Assembly (NCBI GenBank): GCA_963728845.1
Contig: CAVSLS010000017.1
Span: 62,001 to 126,000 of the forward strand
From: Bog-473 sp963728845
Lineage (GTDB): Bacteria > Actinomycetota > Acidimicrobiia > Acidimicrobiales > RAAP-2
DNA length: 64,000 nt
Reading direction: 5' to 3'
The notes under the pieces were generated by a model. That model saw only the letters and a program-made list of their open reading frames with translations. It had not been told where the DNA came from and searched no databases. This document shows positions 28,249 through 37,901 of this stretch, piece after piece (positions within the stretch are counted from its first letter, which is position 1; each line of letters begins with the position of its first letter). A program made the position numbers and the translations under genes.

Positions 28249-29941
28249 CTAGTCGAGGGTGTCCGCGGCACCCGCGCCGCGCCCGGCGAGCGGCTCGTCT
28301 TGCAGTAGCCGGACAACGGGCAGCGCGATGGCCGAGGGCCGCGTCACGTCGTGGAAGACCTCTTGGTCCGCCGAGCGGAGGTTGGCGCCGGTCGCCATCG
28401 GTTCGCCCGTCCCGGGGTTGCGACAGAACAGGGGGTGGGCGCCGCTGGACACCTGGAAGCGGATCCGGTGGCCGGTCCGGAACGTGTTCGCGGTCGGCCA
28501 CATCGCGACGTCGAGCGCGAAGACGCCGTCCTCATCTTTTTGCACCGCACCGGGCGCCAGCCGGACGACGCCGTCGCTCAGATTCACCGACTTTCCCCTC
28601 TCCGACACGTCGCAGAGACGGACGAAGAAGTCGGTGTGCTCGAGCGACGAGCGCAGGTACAGCGTGGCCGTGAGCGGACCGATGACCGTGAGATCCTCTG
28701 TCAACACGGGGCTGGTGTAGGTCACGACATCATGACGGTGCTCGCGCCGGCGCTGGTCCTTCCGACCCGCCGAGCGGACGTTGAGCGAGGGCCCGCCCAC
28801 GGCGGGCGTCGGATCGTGCGGGTTGTAGTGGAAACGGTCGGGCCCGCTCTCGACCGGCGGTTCGGCGCTCAAGGTCCCCCATCGCCCGAGGTACCACCGC
28901 TGCGTCTCTCCCGCCGGCGGCCACAGGGAGAAGTCCTGCCAGGTTCGCGACCCCATCACGAAGACTCGCACGGGTGCCCGGGACTCCAGGACCGGGAGGT
29001 GTACCCAGCTGCTCGTCGAACCACTTGGGTCCGTCGCGCACCGTCTCGGCGAAGAGGCCCGGGCTGGCGTGGGTCCACGGGCCGATGGTGAGTCGAGCCG
29101 GGCGTCCGGCGCCACGCAGGGCCTCGTAGTCGGCCACTTGGGCCGGCAGGAACAGGTCGTACCACCCGCCGACCAGGCTGGCCGGAGGCACCTTGTCCAA
29201 ATGCCGCCCGAAATCGACGGGGTCCCACCACGGGTCACCCGATGTGCTGTGCTCGAGCCACTCCCGATAGAACGGTGCCGGCGCGCCGATGGTCGCAACG
29301 TCGCACTGACCGAGGGGCAGGACATTGCTCGCGGCCGCGAGGACCTTGCCGCTGCGCGCCTGGGTGCGCAGCACCGTCCGCCAACCGAGCTCCTGGTGCC
29401 TGATCTGGTACATCCACGCCAGCGCCGTTTCGAGGGCGAACGTTCCGCCCGGAAAGACGACGGCGTCGCGGAAGTTCGACGCGGTGACCTGGAGGCACAG
29501 GGCCTTGACGAAGTCGGGCGCGTCCTCGGCGATCGCCCATTGCGTCAGGCCGAGGTAGCTCGCGCCCCACATGACCAGGCGGCCGTCGAACCATGGCTGG
29601 GCCGCCACCCACTCGAGCGTGGCGTGGCCGTCGGCCTGCTCGTGACGGATCGGGGACCACTCACCCTCGGAGCCGAAAGTGCCACGGCAGCTCTGCACGA
29701 CGACCTGGTATCCGCGCTCCGCGTAGAGCCGGCCCAGCGGGCCCATGATGCGTCGCCCGTACGGGGTCCGGATGAGCACGGTCGGCTGGTCTCCCGGCAG
29801 CCGACTCGAGAACCACCGGTCGGCCAGCAGGACCACTCCGTCCGGCATCTTGGCGGCCAGATCACGCTCGACGGAGACGTCGGTGGTCTGCGGCGGCGGG
29901 AGGCCGACCAACGATGCTGCAATGCGGCTCCACGCGGTCAT
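28249..29941 (-). CDS. CocE/NonD family (S15) serine hydrolase, one frameshift
   Basis: About 560 residues. The alpha/beta hydrolase part (ATG at 29941) has RDLAAKMPDGVVLLADRWF, VVQSCRGTFGSEGEW and the nucleophile in VMWGASYLGLTQWAIA (GxSYxG), with VGGWYDLFLPAQVADYEAL and IGPWTHASPG carrying the acid and His. After a frame change near 29000 the jelly-roll C-terminal domain follows: RVFVMGSRTWQDFSLWPP, TLYLRSSLEHTDFFVRLCDV and TFRTGHRIRFQVSSGAHPLF. This is the X-Pro dipeptidyl-peptidase/cocaine-esterase class; the physiological ester or amide is unknown. Confidence 0.88.
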
Positions 29942-29992
29942 GGTCGACTCCCTGTCATCCCCCTCGTGACGGTGGGCCCTTCCCGTCCTCCG

Positions 29993-31705
29993 TCAGGAGG
30001 CGTGGAGCAACCCGAAGACGATCGAATCGTAGAGGGCCTGCCAGCTCGCCTCAATGATGTTCTCGGACACCCCGATTGTCGTCCAGGTCCGCTGGCCGTC
30101 CGTCGTGTCGACCAGCACCCGAGTGACCGCGCCGGTTCCCCGACCGGTGTCGAGGACGCGGACCCGGTAGTCGGTGAGGTGGATGTGGTCCAGCGCGGGG
30201 AACTTGGCGCCGATGGCGCCCCGCAGGGCGCCGTCGAGCGCATTGACCGGTCCGTTGCCCTCGGCCAAGGCGACGATGCGCTCCGGTCCCACGTGGACCT
30301 TGACCGTTGCCTCGGTCGTGACGCCGAGCATCGCGTCGCCCGTGGAGGCCCCCGTCCCCCCCTTCGTGTCGCTCCGCTCGCCATGGTCGGTGATGACCCG
30401 GAAGGACTCCACCGTGAAGTAGTCCGCGACCCATCCGGTGGCACGGCGGAGGAGGAGCTCCAGAGAGCCGTCGGCCACCTCGAAGTGGTACCCCTCGTGT
30501 TCCAGGCGCTTCAGCTCGTCGAGGACGCGGCCGATGACCTCGCCGTCGAGCTCGAGCCCGAGCTCGGCCGCCTTCATGGCCAAGGTCGAGCGACCAGCCA
30601 TCTCCGAGACGACGACCCGGGTGCCGTTGCCCACCAGGTTCGGGTCGACGTGCTCGTACAAGTCTGCGCTGCGCGCCACGGCGCTGGCGTGCAGGCCTCC
30701 CTTGTGGGCGAACACCGAGTTCCCCACGTAGGGCTGCTGGGGGTTGGGCGCGATGTTGACGAGCTCGGCGATGTGGTGCGCCACCGGTGTCAGCCGCTCC
30801 AGGCGGTCGGCAGGGATGGTGCGGACGTTGAGTTTGAGCGACAGGTTGGGGATGGCCGCCGACAGGTCCGTGTTGCCGGCCCGCTCCCCGTAGCCGTTGA
30901 TGCAGCCCTGCACCTGGGTGGCCCCGGCCTGCACGGCAACGAGCGAATTGGCCACGGCGCAACCGGCGTCGTTGTGGCAGTGGATGCCGAGCTGGGTGCT
31001 GGTGCGGGTGCGCACGTCAGCCACTGCCTGCCCCACGTCGTCGGGCAGCGTGCCCCCGTTCGTGTCGCACAGGACGAGCGCGTCGGCGCCCTCCTCTTCG
31101 GCCGCGGCGAGGACCGAGAGCGCGAAGTCGGGGTTGCCGCGATAGCCGTCGAAGAAATGCTCCGCATCGAGAAAGACACGGAGGTCGTGTTGCCGCAGGT
31201 AGCGCACGGAGTCGGCCACCATCGCCACGGCCTCGTCGAGCGACGTGCGCAGCGCCTCGGCAACGTGGCGGTCCCACGCCTTGGCGACGATGCAGGCGAC
31301 TGGCGCTCCGGCCTCCACCAGGTTGGCCAGCACGGCGTCGTGCTCGGGCTTGACCCCGGCCCGCCGCGTGGAGCCGAAGGCGACCAGCGTGGCCGTCCCG
31401 AGCGTCAGCTCCTTCTTGGCGCGGGCGAAGAACTCGACGTCCTTGGGGTTGGCACCGGGCCAGCCTCCCTCGACGTAGGTGACCCCGAGGTGATCGAGCT
31501 GCTCCGCGACCCTGAGCTTGTCGTCGACCGTGAGGGAGAGGCCCTCTTGCTGACTGCCGTCGCGAAGGATGGTGTCGAAAATGTCGACCGCCTCGGGCAG
31601 GTCGGGTAGGGCATAGTCGTGCGCGTGCGCGCTGTGACCGTGCGCGTGCGTGTGGCGTACGCCACCATGGCTGTGGGACTCGGCGCCGTTGGCGTCAGTC
31701 GACAT
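29993..31705 (-). CDS. cimA: Citramalate synthase (CimA), with a His-rich N-terminal extension
   Basis: 570 residues. CimA condenses pyruvate with acetyl-CoA to citramalate, an isoleucine route that bypasses threonine. The DRE-TIM barrel begins IFDTILRDGSQQEGLSLT, has YVEGGWPGANPKDVEFFARA, LVLCDTNGGTLPDDVGQAV, GIHCHNDAGCAVANSLVAV and GCINGYGERAGNTDLSAAI. The C-terminal LeuA-type allosteric domain begins about residue 415 (VKVHVGPERIVALAEGNGPVN). Unusually, residues 11-29 hold eight His (for example HTHAHGHSAHAH). The start overlaps the end of ilvE by 11 bases, so the genes are coupled. It is the last gene of leuB-ilvE-cimA. Confidence 0.92.
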   Translation of the reverse strand: MSTDANGAESHSHGGVRHTHAHGHSAHAHDYALPDLPEAVDIFDTILRDGSQQEGLSLTVDDKLRVAEQLDHLGVTYVEGGWPGANPKDVEFFARAKKELTLGTATLVAFGSTRRAGVKPEHDAVLANLVEAGAPVACIVAKAWDRHVAEALRTSLDEAVAMVADSVRYLRQHDLRVFLDAEHFFDGYRGNPDFALSVLAAAEEEGADALVLCDTNGGTLPDDVGQAVADVRTRTSTQLGIHCHNDAGCAVANSLVAVQAGATQVQGCINGYGERAGNTDLSAAIPNLSLKLNVRTIPADRLERLTPVAHHIAELVNIAPNPQQPYVGNSVFAHKGGLHASAVARSADLYEHVDPNLVGNGTRVVVSEMAGRSTLAMKAAELGLELDGEVIGRVLDELKRLEHEGYHFEVADGSLELLLRRATGWVADYFTVESFRVITDHGERSDTKGGTGASTGDAMLGVTTEATVKVHVGPERIVALAEGNGPVNALDGALRGAIGAKFPALDHIHLTDYRVRVLDTGRGTGAVTRVLVDTTDGQRTWTTIGVSENIIEASWQALYDSIVFGLLHAS

Positions 31706-32624
31706 GGTCCAGCCATTCCTTGTACTGGTCGACCTCGCCCCGCACGGTGGCGAAGTAGGTCTGCTGAATCTCCTTGGTGATCCGGCCGGGGTGTCCGGGG
31801 CCGACCGGACGGTCGTCGACGGCGCGGATCGGCACGACCTCCGCCGCGGTGCCGGTGAGGAAGGCCTCGTCGGCCAGATACAGGTCCGTCCGGATGAGCG
31901 ATTGGTGGCGCAGCTCGTAGCCGAGGTCGCGGGCGATCGTCTCGACCGAGTCCTGTGTGATGCCGTCGAGGGCGCCGGCATCGGACGTGTTCGGCGTCAG
32001 GATGACACCGTCACGCACGATGAAGACGTTCTCCCCCGTGCACTCGCTCACGGTGCCATTGGGCGCGAGCAGGATCGCCTCGTCGTATCCGGCCTTGATC
32101 GCCTCGACCTTGGCCAGGGATGAGTTCACGTACATGCCGGTGCCCTTGGCCGCCGTCGGCACGGCGTTGGGGTCGTGGCGCCGCCATGAGCTGACCTTGA
32201 CCGAGACCCCGTTTGCGACGCCCTCGTCCCCCAGATAGGTGCCCCAGGGCCACGCGGCCACCGAGACGTTCACCGGGCAGGGCAGCGGGTTGAGCCCCAT
32301 TTCGCCGTAGCCGAGGTACACCAGGGGGCGCAGGTAACAGCCGTCGTGCAAGCCGTTGGCACGCACCACGAGGCGCGTCGCCTCCATGATCTCTTCCACC
32401 GTGTAGGGGATGTCGATCATGAAGATCTTGGCCGAGGCGAAGAGCCGGCGGATGTGGTCGCCGAGGCGGAACACCGCCACGCCCCGGCTGGTCGGGTAGG
32501 CGCGGATGCCTTCGAAGACTCCGGACCCGTAGTGCATCGTGTGGGTGAGGACGTGCACGGTGGCGTCCGCCCAGTCGACGAGCTCGCCGTCCATCCAGAT
32601 CTTCTCGGTGGGGGTGATGGGCAT
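31695..32624 (-). CDS. ilvE: Branched-chain amino acid aminotransferase
   Basis: 309 residues from the ATG at 32624 (MPITPTEKIWMDGELVDW). It catalyses the last step of leucine, isoleucine and valine synthesis. The class IV fold is clear: HYGSGVFEGIRAYPTSRG, PLVYLGYGEMGLNPLPCP, the PLP Lys in AAKGTGMYVNSSLAKVEAI, AILLAPNGTVSECTGENVFIV and DLYLADEAFLTGTAAEVVPI. The start lies six bases after the leuB stop and the end overlaps cimA, consistent with one operon. Confidence 0.94.
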   Translation of the reverse strand: MPITPTEKIWMDGELVDWADATVHVLTHTMHYGSGVFEGIRAYPTSRGVAVFRLGDHIRRLFASAKIFMIDIPYTVEEIMEATRLVVRANGLHDGCYLRPLVYLGYGEMGLNPLPCPVNVSVAAWPWGTYLGDEGVANGVSVKVSSWRRHDPNAVPTAAKGTGMYVNSSLAKVEAIKAGYDEAILLAPNGTVSECTGENVFIVRDGVILTPNTSDAGALDGITQDSVETIARDLGYELRHQSLIRTDLYLADEAFLTGTAAEVVPIRAVDDRPVGPGHPGRITKEIQQTYFATVRGEVDQYKEWLDHVD

Positions 32625-32629
32625 GGCGG

Positions 32630-33691
32630 CTACAGCCTTTCTGCGATGGCGTCGCCCACGGCGGTCGTGGACTGCTTTCGTTGGAGGTGGGCAGTCGGGG
32701 TTCGACATGGAATCGGTCTGGGCGGCGAGGGCCTTGAGGATGCGGTCGGCGGCGGCGGACTCACCCAGGTGCTCGAGCATCGAGGGCGGCCGAGTGGATG
32801 GCGGCCAGCGGGTTCGCGATGCCCTTGCCCGCGATGTCGTGGGCGGCGCCGTGCACCGGCTCGAACAGCGAGGGCCCCGTGCGGGCAGGGTTCAGATTGG
32901 CCGACGCGGCGAAGCCGATGCCGCCGGAGACTGCACCGGCCAGGTCGGTGAGGATGTCGCCGAACAGGTTGTCGGTGACGATGACGTCATACCGCTTCGG
33001 GTTGCTCGACGAAGTAGATGCAGGCGGCGTCGACGTGGTTGTAGTCCCAGTCCACGGTCGGGGTACTCGGCCGCGGCCTCGGTCACCGTGCGGTGCCACA
33101 GGTCGCCGGCGAAGGTCAACACGTTCGTCTTGTGCACCAGCGTCAGGCGGCGGCCGGGCGGCGAGCGGCGAGGTCGAACGCGAAGCGCACGCATCGCTCG
33201 ACCCCATCCGGGTATTCACCGACCCTGGGTCGCCACCTCGTGCGGGCGTGCCCTTGCGCAGGAAGCCCCCTTCGCCCGCATACGTGCCCTCCGTGTTCTC
33301 CCGGACGACGGCAGAAGTCGGCACCGGCGGCGACGAGCCCGGGACGCCGGCGAACGGGCGCAGGTTGACGTAGAGGTCGAGCTCGAAGCGGAGGCGGAGC
33401 AGCATGCCCCGCTCGAGGGTGCCTGGCGGGACAGAGGTGTCGCCGATCGGGTGGGCCGACGGCACCGAGGAGGATGGCGTCATGGCCGCGCAGCTCTGCC
33501 AGGGTCTCGTCGGGCAGGACGGCACCGTCGCGCAGGTAGCGGGCAGCGCCCAGGTCGAAGCCGGTGATGTCGAGGTCAACGCCGGACGCCGCCACCACCT
33601 TGAGCGCCTCCGCGCAGACCTCCGGCCCGATGCCGTCGCCGCCGATGACGGCCACCCGATGCCTGGTGCTCCCGGTGCTCACTGTCCTCAT
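32630..33691 (-). CDS. leuB: 3-isopropylmalate dehydrogenase, several frameshifts
   Basis: The oxidative decarboxylation step of leucine synthesis. Fragments in all three frames line up in order: MRTVSTGSTRHRVAVIGGDG then GPEVCAEALKV (N-terminus, ATG at 33691); then PPGTLERGMLLRLRFELDLY and VVRENTEGTYAGEGGFLRKG (substrate loop); CVRFAFDLAARR; then KTNVLTFAGDLWHRTVTEAA with the catalytic Lys; VIVTDNLFGDILTDLAGAVSG with the Mg-binding Asp; NPARTGPSLFEPVHGAAHDI; and SAALMLEHLGES and VGDAIAERL to the stop at 32630. At least five shifts are needed. All active-site regions are present. It is the first gene after an attenuator. Confidence 0.87.
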
Positions 33692-33786
33692 TGTTCCTTT
33701 CTTCTTGTCTGCGGGGTTGTCTGCGGGGTTGTCTGCGGGCTGGCCCGGGTGCCCGCCGCCCTCGGCCTTGAAATCCTCCCGGAATT

Positions 33787-33840
33787 GAAAAACCGCCCAC
33801 TCAGTGGACGGTTCGAAGGCGCGCTGGGATGGGGCGCGCC
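33787..33840 (-). terminator. leuB attenuator: intrinsic terminator with upstream hairpin
   Basis: Read on the minus strand, a hairpin with 7-bp arms (33834-33840 and 33818-33824) is followed by a terminator with a 10-bp stem (33804-33813 and 33791-33800) and a run of five T. It lies about 95 bases upstream of the leuB start. The same two-hairpin arrangement is found before leuA and ilvB. A TAG stop (33840-33842) sits exactly at the base of the first hairpin, as the leader stops do in the other two. Confidence 0.8.
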
Positions 33841-33879
33841 TAGTGAATAATGCCTACGGAGATGCTCGAAGCGGCGCAT
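33840..33879 (-). CDS. Possible leader peptide of the leuB attenuator
   Basis: The ATG at 33879 begins MRRFEHLRRH, and a TAG at 33840 ends another frame that carries Val and two Ile codons (VGIIH). The distance is one base more than a multiple of three; deleting one base would give a 12-residue leader ending at the hairpin, exactly as for leuA and ilvB. Since leuB itself has several indels, an error here is plausible, but it is a conjecture. Confidence 0.4.
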
Positions 33880-34023
33880 GGTTACTCCAGTCTTTCGCAG
33901 CCGACCTCCCAGTCAACACAGGGTGCGCCCGGCGGCCGGCAGGCCATCGAGGGCCGATTAGCCTTGTGCCCGCCGGCGCAGTGCACCGCAACGCCCGCAC
34001 ACCCGCCTCCCGGAGGACACGCC

Positions 34024-34524
34024 GTGACGAACGCTTCCACCAACCAGACAGAGACGACCCGGTTGACCCAGGCCACCCACGACCGCCTGGTGGCCGAGCT
34101 CGAGGACCTGACCACCCGCGGACGGGTGGAGATCGCCCAGCAGATCGAGGCGGCGCGGGCACTGGGCGACCTGAGCGAGAACGGCGACTACCACGCGGCC
34201 AAGGACGCCCAGGGGAAGATGGAATCGCGCATCCGCCAGCTGCAGGCGATGCTCAAGCACGTCGAGATCGTGGACGAGGCCGGTTCCGAGGACGGGTCGG
34301 TGTCGCTGGGCAGCACGGTGGAGCTCCGCTACGACGGCGACGAGGAGGACGACACGCAGCGGTTCTTCGTAGGCTCCATTGAGGAGCGCCAGGGCGACCT
34401 GCCCGTGATCTCGCCCAGCTCACCTCTGGGCCAGGTGCTGGTTGGGCGCGGCGCGGGCGACACCGTCGAGTACCGGGCACCGGGCGGCACGCTCAAGGTC
34501 CACATCGTCGCAGTCACGCGTTGA
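34024..34524 (+). CDS. greA: Transcription elongation factor GreA
   Basis: 166 residues from a GTG at 34024, with GGAGG seven bases upstream. GreA rescues backtracked RNA polymerase. The N-terminal coiled coil has RLTQATHDRLVAELEDLTTRG, IAQQIEAARALGDLSENGDYHAAK with the two catalytic acids at the coiled-coil tip region (LSENGDY), and the C-terminal FKBP-like domain begins about residue 90 (VSLGSTVELRYD), ending SPLGQVLVGRGAGDTVEY. The stop overlaps the ATG of leuC (TGATG). It diverges from the leuB leader. Confidence 0.93.
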   Translation: MTNASTNQTETTRLTQATHDRLVAELEDLTTRGRVEIAQQIEAARALGDLSENGDYHAAKDAQGKMESRIRQLQAMLKHVEIVDEAGSEDGSVSLGSTVELRYDGDEEDDTQRFFVGSIEERQGDLPVISPSSPLGQVLVGRGAGDTVEYRAPGGTLKVHIVAVTR

Positions 34525-35928
34525 TGGCGCCACGCACGCTCAGCGAGAAGATCTGGGAGGCGCACGTCGTCCACGCGGCCGATGGCGAGCCCGACCTGCT
34601 CTTCATCGACCTGCACCTCATCCACGAGGTCACGTCGCCCCAGGCCTTCGACGGGTTGCGGCTGGCCGGGCGCACGGTGCGGCGACCCGACCTCACCGTC
34701 GCCACGGCAGACCACAACGTCCCCACCACCGACATCGACAAGCCGGTCGCCGATCCCATCTCGGCCCAGCAGCTGCCGCGTGCTCAACGACAACACGGCG
34801 GAGTTCGGCATCACGTGCTACCCGATGGGCGACGCCAACCAGGGCATCGTCCACATCATCGGGCCCGAGCAGGGCTGGACCCAGCCCGGCATGACCATCG
34901 TGTGCGGCGACAGCCACACCTCCACCCACGGCGCCTTCGGCGCGCTCGCCTTCGGCATCGGCACCAGCGAGGTGGAGCACGTGCTGGCCACCCAGACGCT
35001 GCCCCAGGTGCGGCCCAAGACCATGGCGGTGACGGTCGACGGGGAACTCGCCCCGGGCGTGACGGCCAAGGACGTCGCGTTGGCCATCATCGGCGCCATC
35101 GGCACCGGGGGCGGCATCGGGCACGTGATCGAGTACCGGGGATCGGCCATCCGCGCACTGTCCATGGAGGGCCGTATGACGCTGTGCAACATGTCGATCG
35201 AGGGCGGGGCGCGAGCCGGCCTCGTGGCGCCGGACGAGACGACCTTCGAGTACGTGCGGGGCCGTGACCATGCGCCGGCCGGCAAGGCCTGGGAAGCCGC
35301 GCTGTCCTACTGGCGCAGCCTGCCCACCGACGAGGGCGCCGCCTTCGACAAGGAGGTCGTGCTGCATGCGGCCGACATCGCTCCGCACGTGACGTGGGGC
35401 ACCAACCCGGCCCAGGTGGCGCCGATCACCGGGACCGTTCCGGACCCGAGCGCCATGGCGGACGCCGGTGACCGGGAGGCCGCCGAGCGTGCGCTCGCCT
35501 ACATGGGGCTGCAGGCCGGGACGCCGCTGCGGGAGATCAGCGTGGACACGGTGTTCCTCGGCAGCTGCACGAATTCGCGCATCGAGGACTTCCGGGCGGC
35601 CGCGGCCGTCCTGGCCGGCCGGACCGTGCGCACCGGGCTGCGCGCGCTCGCCGTGCCCGGCTCGCACCGGGTGAAGGCCCAGGCCGAGGCGGAGGGACTC
35701 GACAAGGTCTTCGCCGCCGCGGGTTTCGAATGGCGCGAGCCGGGATGCTCCATGTGCCTGGCCATGAACCCCGACAAGCTGGCCGTCGGCGAACGCTGTG
35801 CGTCGACTTCGAACCGCAACTTCGAGGGACGCCAGGGTCGCGGCGGGCGCACCCACCTGGTCTCACCTGTGGTCGCCGCCGCCACCGCCGTCGCGGGGAC
35901 GTTCGCCACACCCGAGGACCTGGACTGA
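34524..35928 (+). CDS. leuC: 3-isopropylmalate dehydratase large subunit, one frameshift
   Basis: About 468 residues; the aconitase-type enzyme that isomerises isopropylmalate with LeuD. The N-terminus APRTLSEKIWEAHVV to TADHNVPTTD is in one frame and joins at about 34775-34790 to LNDNTAEFGITCYPMGDA. The 4Fe-4S ligands are visible: GSCTNSRIEDFR and EPGCSMCLAMNPDKL. Further motifs are VCGDSHTSTHGAFGALAFG and LCNMSIEGGARAGLVAPDE. The start overlaps the greA stop (TGATG) and the end overlaps leuD (TGATG), so all three should be cotranslated. Confidence 0.93.
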
Positions 35929-36518
35929 TGGAAGCCGTCGTCGTCGTCACCGGACGCGCCGTCCCCCTCGACCGCACCGACGTGGACACCGACCAGATCA
36001 TCCCGTCGGACTGGCTGAAGCGGGTGGAACGAACCGGGTTCGGAGCCGGCCTCTTCTCGGAATGGCGGGACGATCGTGGCTTCGTGCTCAACGATCCCGA
36101 ATTCGCGGGGGCCACCATCCTGGTGGCCGGTCACAACTTCGGTACCGGATCCTCCCGTGAGCACGCCGTGTGGGCCCTGATGGACTACGGGTTCCAGGCG
36201 GTCGTCTCGTCGCGTTTCGCTGACATCTTCCGCAACAACTGCACGAAGCAGGGCCTGCTCCCCGTCCAGGTCTCCGAGGAGCTGGACCGGGCGATGCTCG
36301 ACGCGGTGGCGAAGGACCCGTCGCTCGAGATCACCATCGACGTGGCACGGGGCACGATTGAGGCGCCGGCGGCGGGGCTGGCCGGCACCTTCCCCCTCGA
36401 CGAGTTCACGCGCCAGCGACTGCTCAACGGGTGGGACGACATCGGTCTCACCCTGCGCCACGCGGACGACATCACGGCCTTCGAGCGCCGGCGGCCCGCC
36501 TTCTTGCCCTCGGCCTGA
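35928..36518 (+). CDS. leuD: 3-isopropylmalate dehydratase small subunit
   Basis: 196 residues. The swivelling domain that pairs with LeuC. Visible motifs are GRAVPLDRTDVDTDQIIPS, ILVAGHNFGTGSSREHAVWAL, VVSSRFADIFRNNCTKQGLLPV and the short GWDDIGLTL tail. The ATG overlaps the leuC stop (TGATG). A GNAT acetyltransferase follows six bases later. Confidence 0.95.
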   Translation: MEAVVVVTGRAVPLDRTDVDTDQIIPSDWLKRVERTGFGAGLFSEWRDDRGFVLNDPEFAGATILVAGHNFGTGSSREHAVWALMDYGFQAVVSSRFADIFRNNCTKQGLLPVQVSEELDRAMLDAVAKDPSLEITIDVARGTIEAPAAGLAGTFPLDEFTRQRLLNGWDDIGLTLRHADDITAFERRRPAFLPSA

Positions 36519-36524
36519 ACGTCC

Positions 36525-37406
36525 ATGGTGACGTTCCGCCAGATGACCGGGGCCGACGTCCCCGCGGCCGTGGCCGCCTTCGACAGCGGCTTGCTCGCCA
36601 TGCTGGCCCGCCACGGGCTCCCGGTGACGGGCAACTCCATTCAGGACGAGCGGCGGCGGCTGGACCGCACGCGCCACTTCCTCGGGACCGATCCCGACGG
36701 GTCGTGGGTGGCCGAGGATGGCGGCACGGTCGTCGGGATGTCGCAGTCCTTCGTGCGGGAGGGCTACTGGATGCTCTCCCAACTCGGCACGGTGCCGGGC
36801 CGGCAGGGCCGAGGCGTCGGCCGCGAGTTGCTCCGGCTCGCCCTCTCCTACGGCGACCCCGACGGTCCGGGGACGATCCAGTGCTCGCGGGACCCGAAGG
36901 CGATGGCGCTGTACACCAGCTTCGGGTTCGCCTTGCACCCCGTCGTGGCGGCCTGGGGCGCGATGCGCCCGGGCGCAGTCGAACGGCCTGCCGACGTGCG
37001 GCGCTTCGAGCCCGACGAGGTCGGCGAGCGCGAGCTCGAGGTGGTCAGCGCCATCGACCGCACCGTGCGCGGCTCAGCCCGCACCGTCGACGTCGTCGCC
37101 ATGCTCGCCCAGCCCGGGACCCGGCTGCTCCTCCATGCGGACCAGGGATACGCCGTCGCCAAGGACGAGCGGATCGTGACCCTCGGCGCCCGCCAGGAGG
37201 AGTCGGCCACGCTGGTCCTGCGGGCCATGCTGGCGGAGGCACCGCCGGGCGAGACCATCGAGATCAATTGGTTGACCTCGACGCAGCAGTGGGCCATCTG
37301 CGAGGTGGTCCGGGCGGGCATCGAGCTCCAGCCCTACGGGCCGGTGATGGTGCGGGGCATGGCCGGACCGCCGAGTCCCTACATCCCGAGCGGAGGGTTC
37401 GGCTAG
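36525..37406 (+). CDS. GNAT family acetyltransferase (two-domain)
   Basis: 293 residues. The first half is a GNAT fold with the acetyl-CoA-binding loop VPGRQGRGVGRELLRLALSYG and an MALYTSFGF strand; the second half (from about residue 150) is a degenerate repeat (LLLHADQGYAVAKDERIVTLG, EINWLTSTQQWAICEVVRAG). The arrangement of tandem GNAT domains is typical of actinobacterial mycothiol-synthase-like proteins, but the substrate is unknown. It lies six bases after leuD and overlaps the convergent SRPBCC gene by four bases. Confidence 0.82.
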   Translation: MVTFRQMTGADVPAAVAAFDSGLLAMLARHGLPVTGNSIQDERRRLDRTRHFLGTDPDGSWVAEDGGTVVGMSQSFVREGYWMLSQLGTVPGRQGRGVGRELLRLALSYGDPDGPGTIQCSRDPKAMALYTSFGFALHPVVAAWGAMRPGAVERPADVRRFEPDEVGERELEVVSAIDRTVRGSARTVDVVAMLAQPGTRLLLHADQGYAVAKDERIVTLGARQEESATLVLRAMLAEAPPGETIEINWLTSTQQWAICEVVRAGIELQPYGPVMVRGMAGPPSPYIPSGGFG

Positions 37407-37897
37407 CTCCCGCCTGCGGTCACCGGCGCACCCTGGAGCCGCTGGGCGAAGCGCTGCAGGCCGACAGCCCAACCGTCCGGCGAGCCGACCGCATCGCGCA
37501 TGGCCTCCCAGCCCTCGCCATGGCGGTCGAGGCGGCGGTGCTCGAGCTCCACCCGAGTCCGCCCGGCCTCCTCGGGGACGAAGCGGACTTCGACCTCGCT
37601 GGTCCGCTCGGGGTCGGTCTCGAGCTGCCACTGCAGGGTGATGTTCCAGCTGAACACGACCCGGTGCGGCGGCTCGTAGGCGAGGACGGTGCCCCACCGG
37701 CACTCGCTCCCGTCCGTTCCGACGTCGTAGACGTGACCGCCCACCTTCGGCTCGAAGACCATGGATGCCAGCGGTGCCCGCAGAATGTGGTGCTCGGGAG
37801 GCCACCAGCCTGCGATGTCGTCGGTGAAGACCGAGAAGGCCCGGTGGACGGGCGCGTCGACGACGATGGTCGTGGTCACGGCGGTGCCGTCGGTCAT
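37403..37897 (-). CDS. SRPBCC/AHSA1 domain protein (ArsR partner, module 1)
   Basis: 164 residues, one START-like AHSA1 domain: IVVDAPVHRAFSVFTDDIAGWWPPEHHIL, GTVLAYEPPHRVVFSWNITLQWQLETDPERTSEVEVRFVPE and TRVELEHRRLDRHGEGWEAMRDAV. It directly follows an ArsR repressor gene (four bases), a common pairing. Such domains bind hydrophobic ligands; the ligand here is unknown. The ATG at 37897 follows AGAGGGG. Confidence 0.85.
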   Translation of the reverse strand: MTDGTAVTTTIVVDAPVHRAFSVFTDDIAGWWPPEHHILRAPLASMVFEPKVGGHVYDVGTDGSECRWGTVLAYEPPHRVVFSWNITLQWQLETDPERTSEVEVRFVPEEAGRTRVELEHRRLDRHGEGWEAMRDAVGSPDGWAVGLQRFAQRLQGAPVTAGGS

Positions 37898-37901
37898 TGG
37901 G

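Noticed and set aside
29069..31609. An 846-codon open frame on the plus strand
   Set aside because: It lies opposite cimA and the CocE hydrolase, both with clear motifs; no domain is visible in it.
33688..33879. A 63-residue minus-strand protein in the leuB leader
   Set aside because: It runs through both attenuator hairpins and the terminator; a short leader peptide is the better reading.
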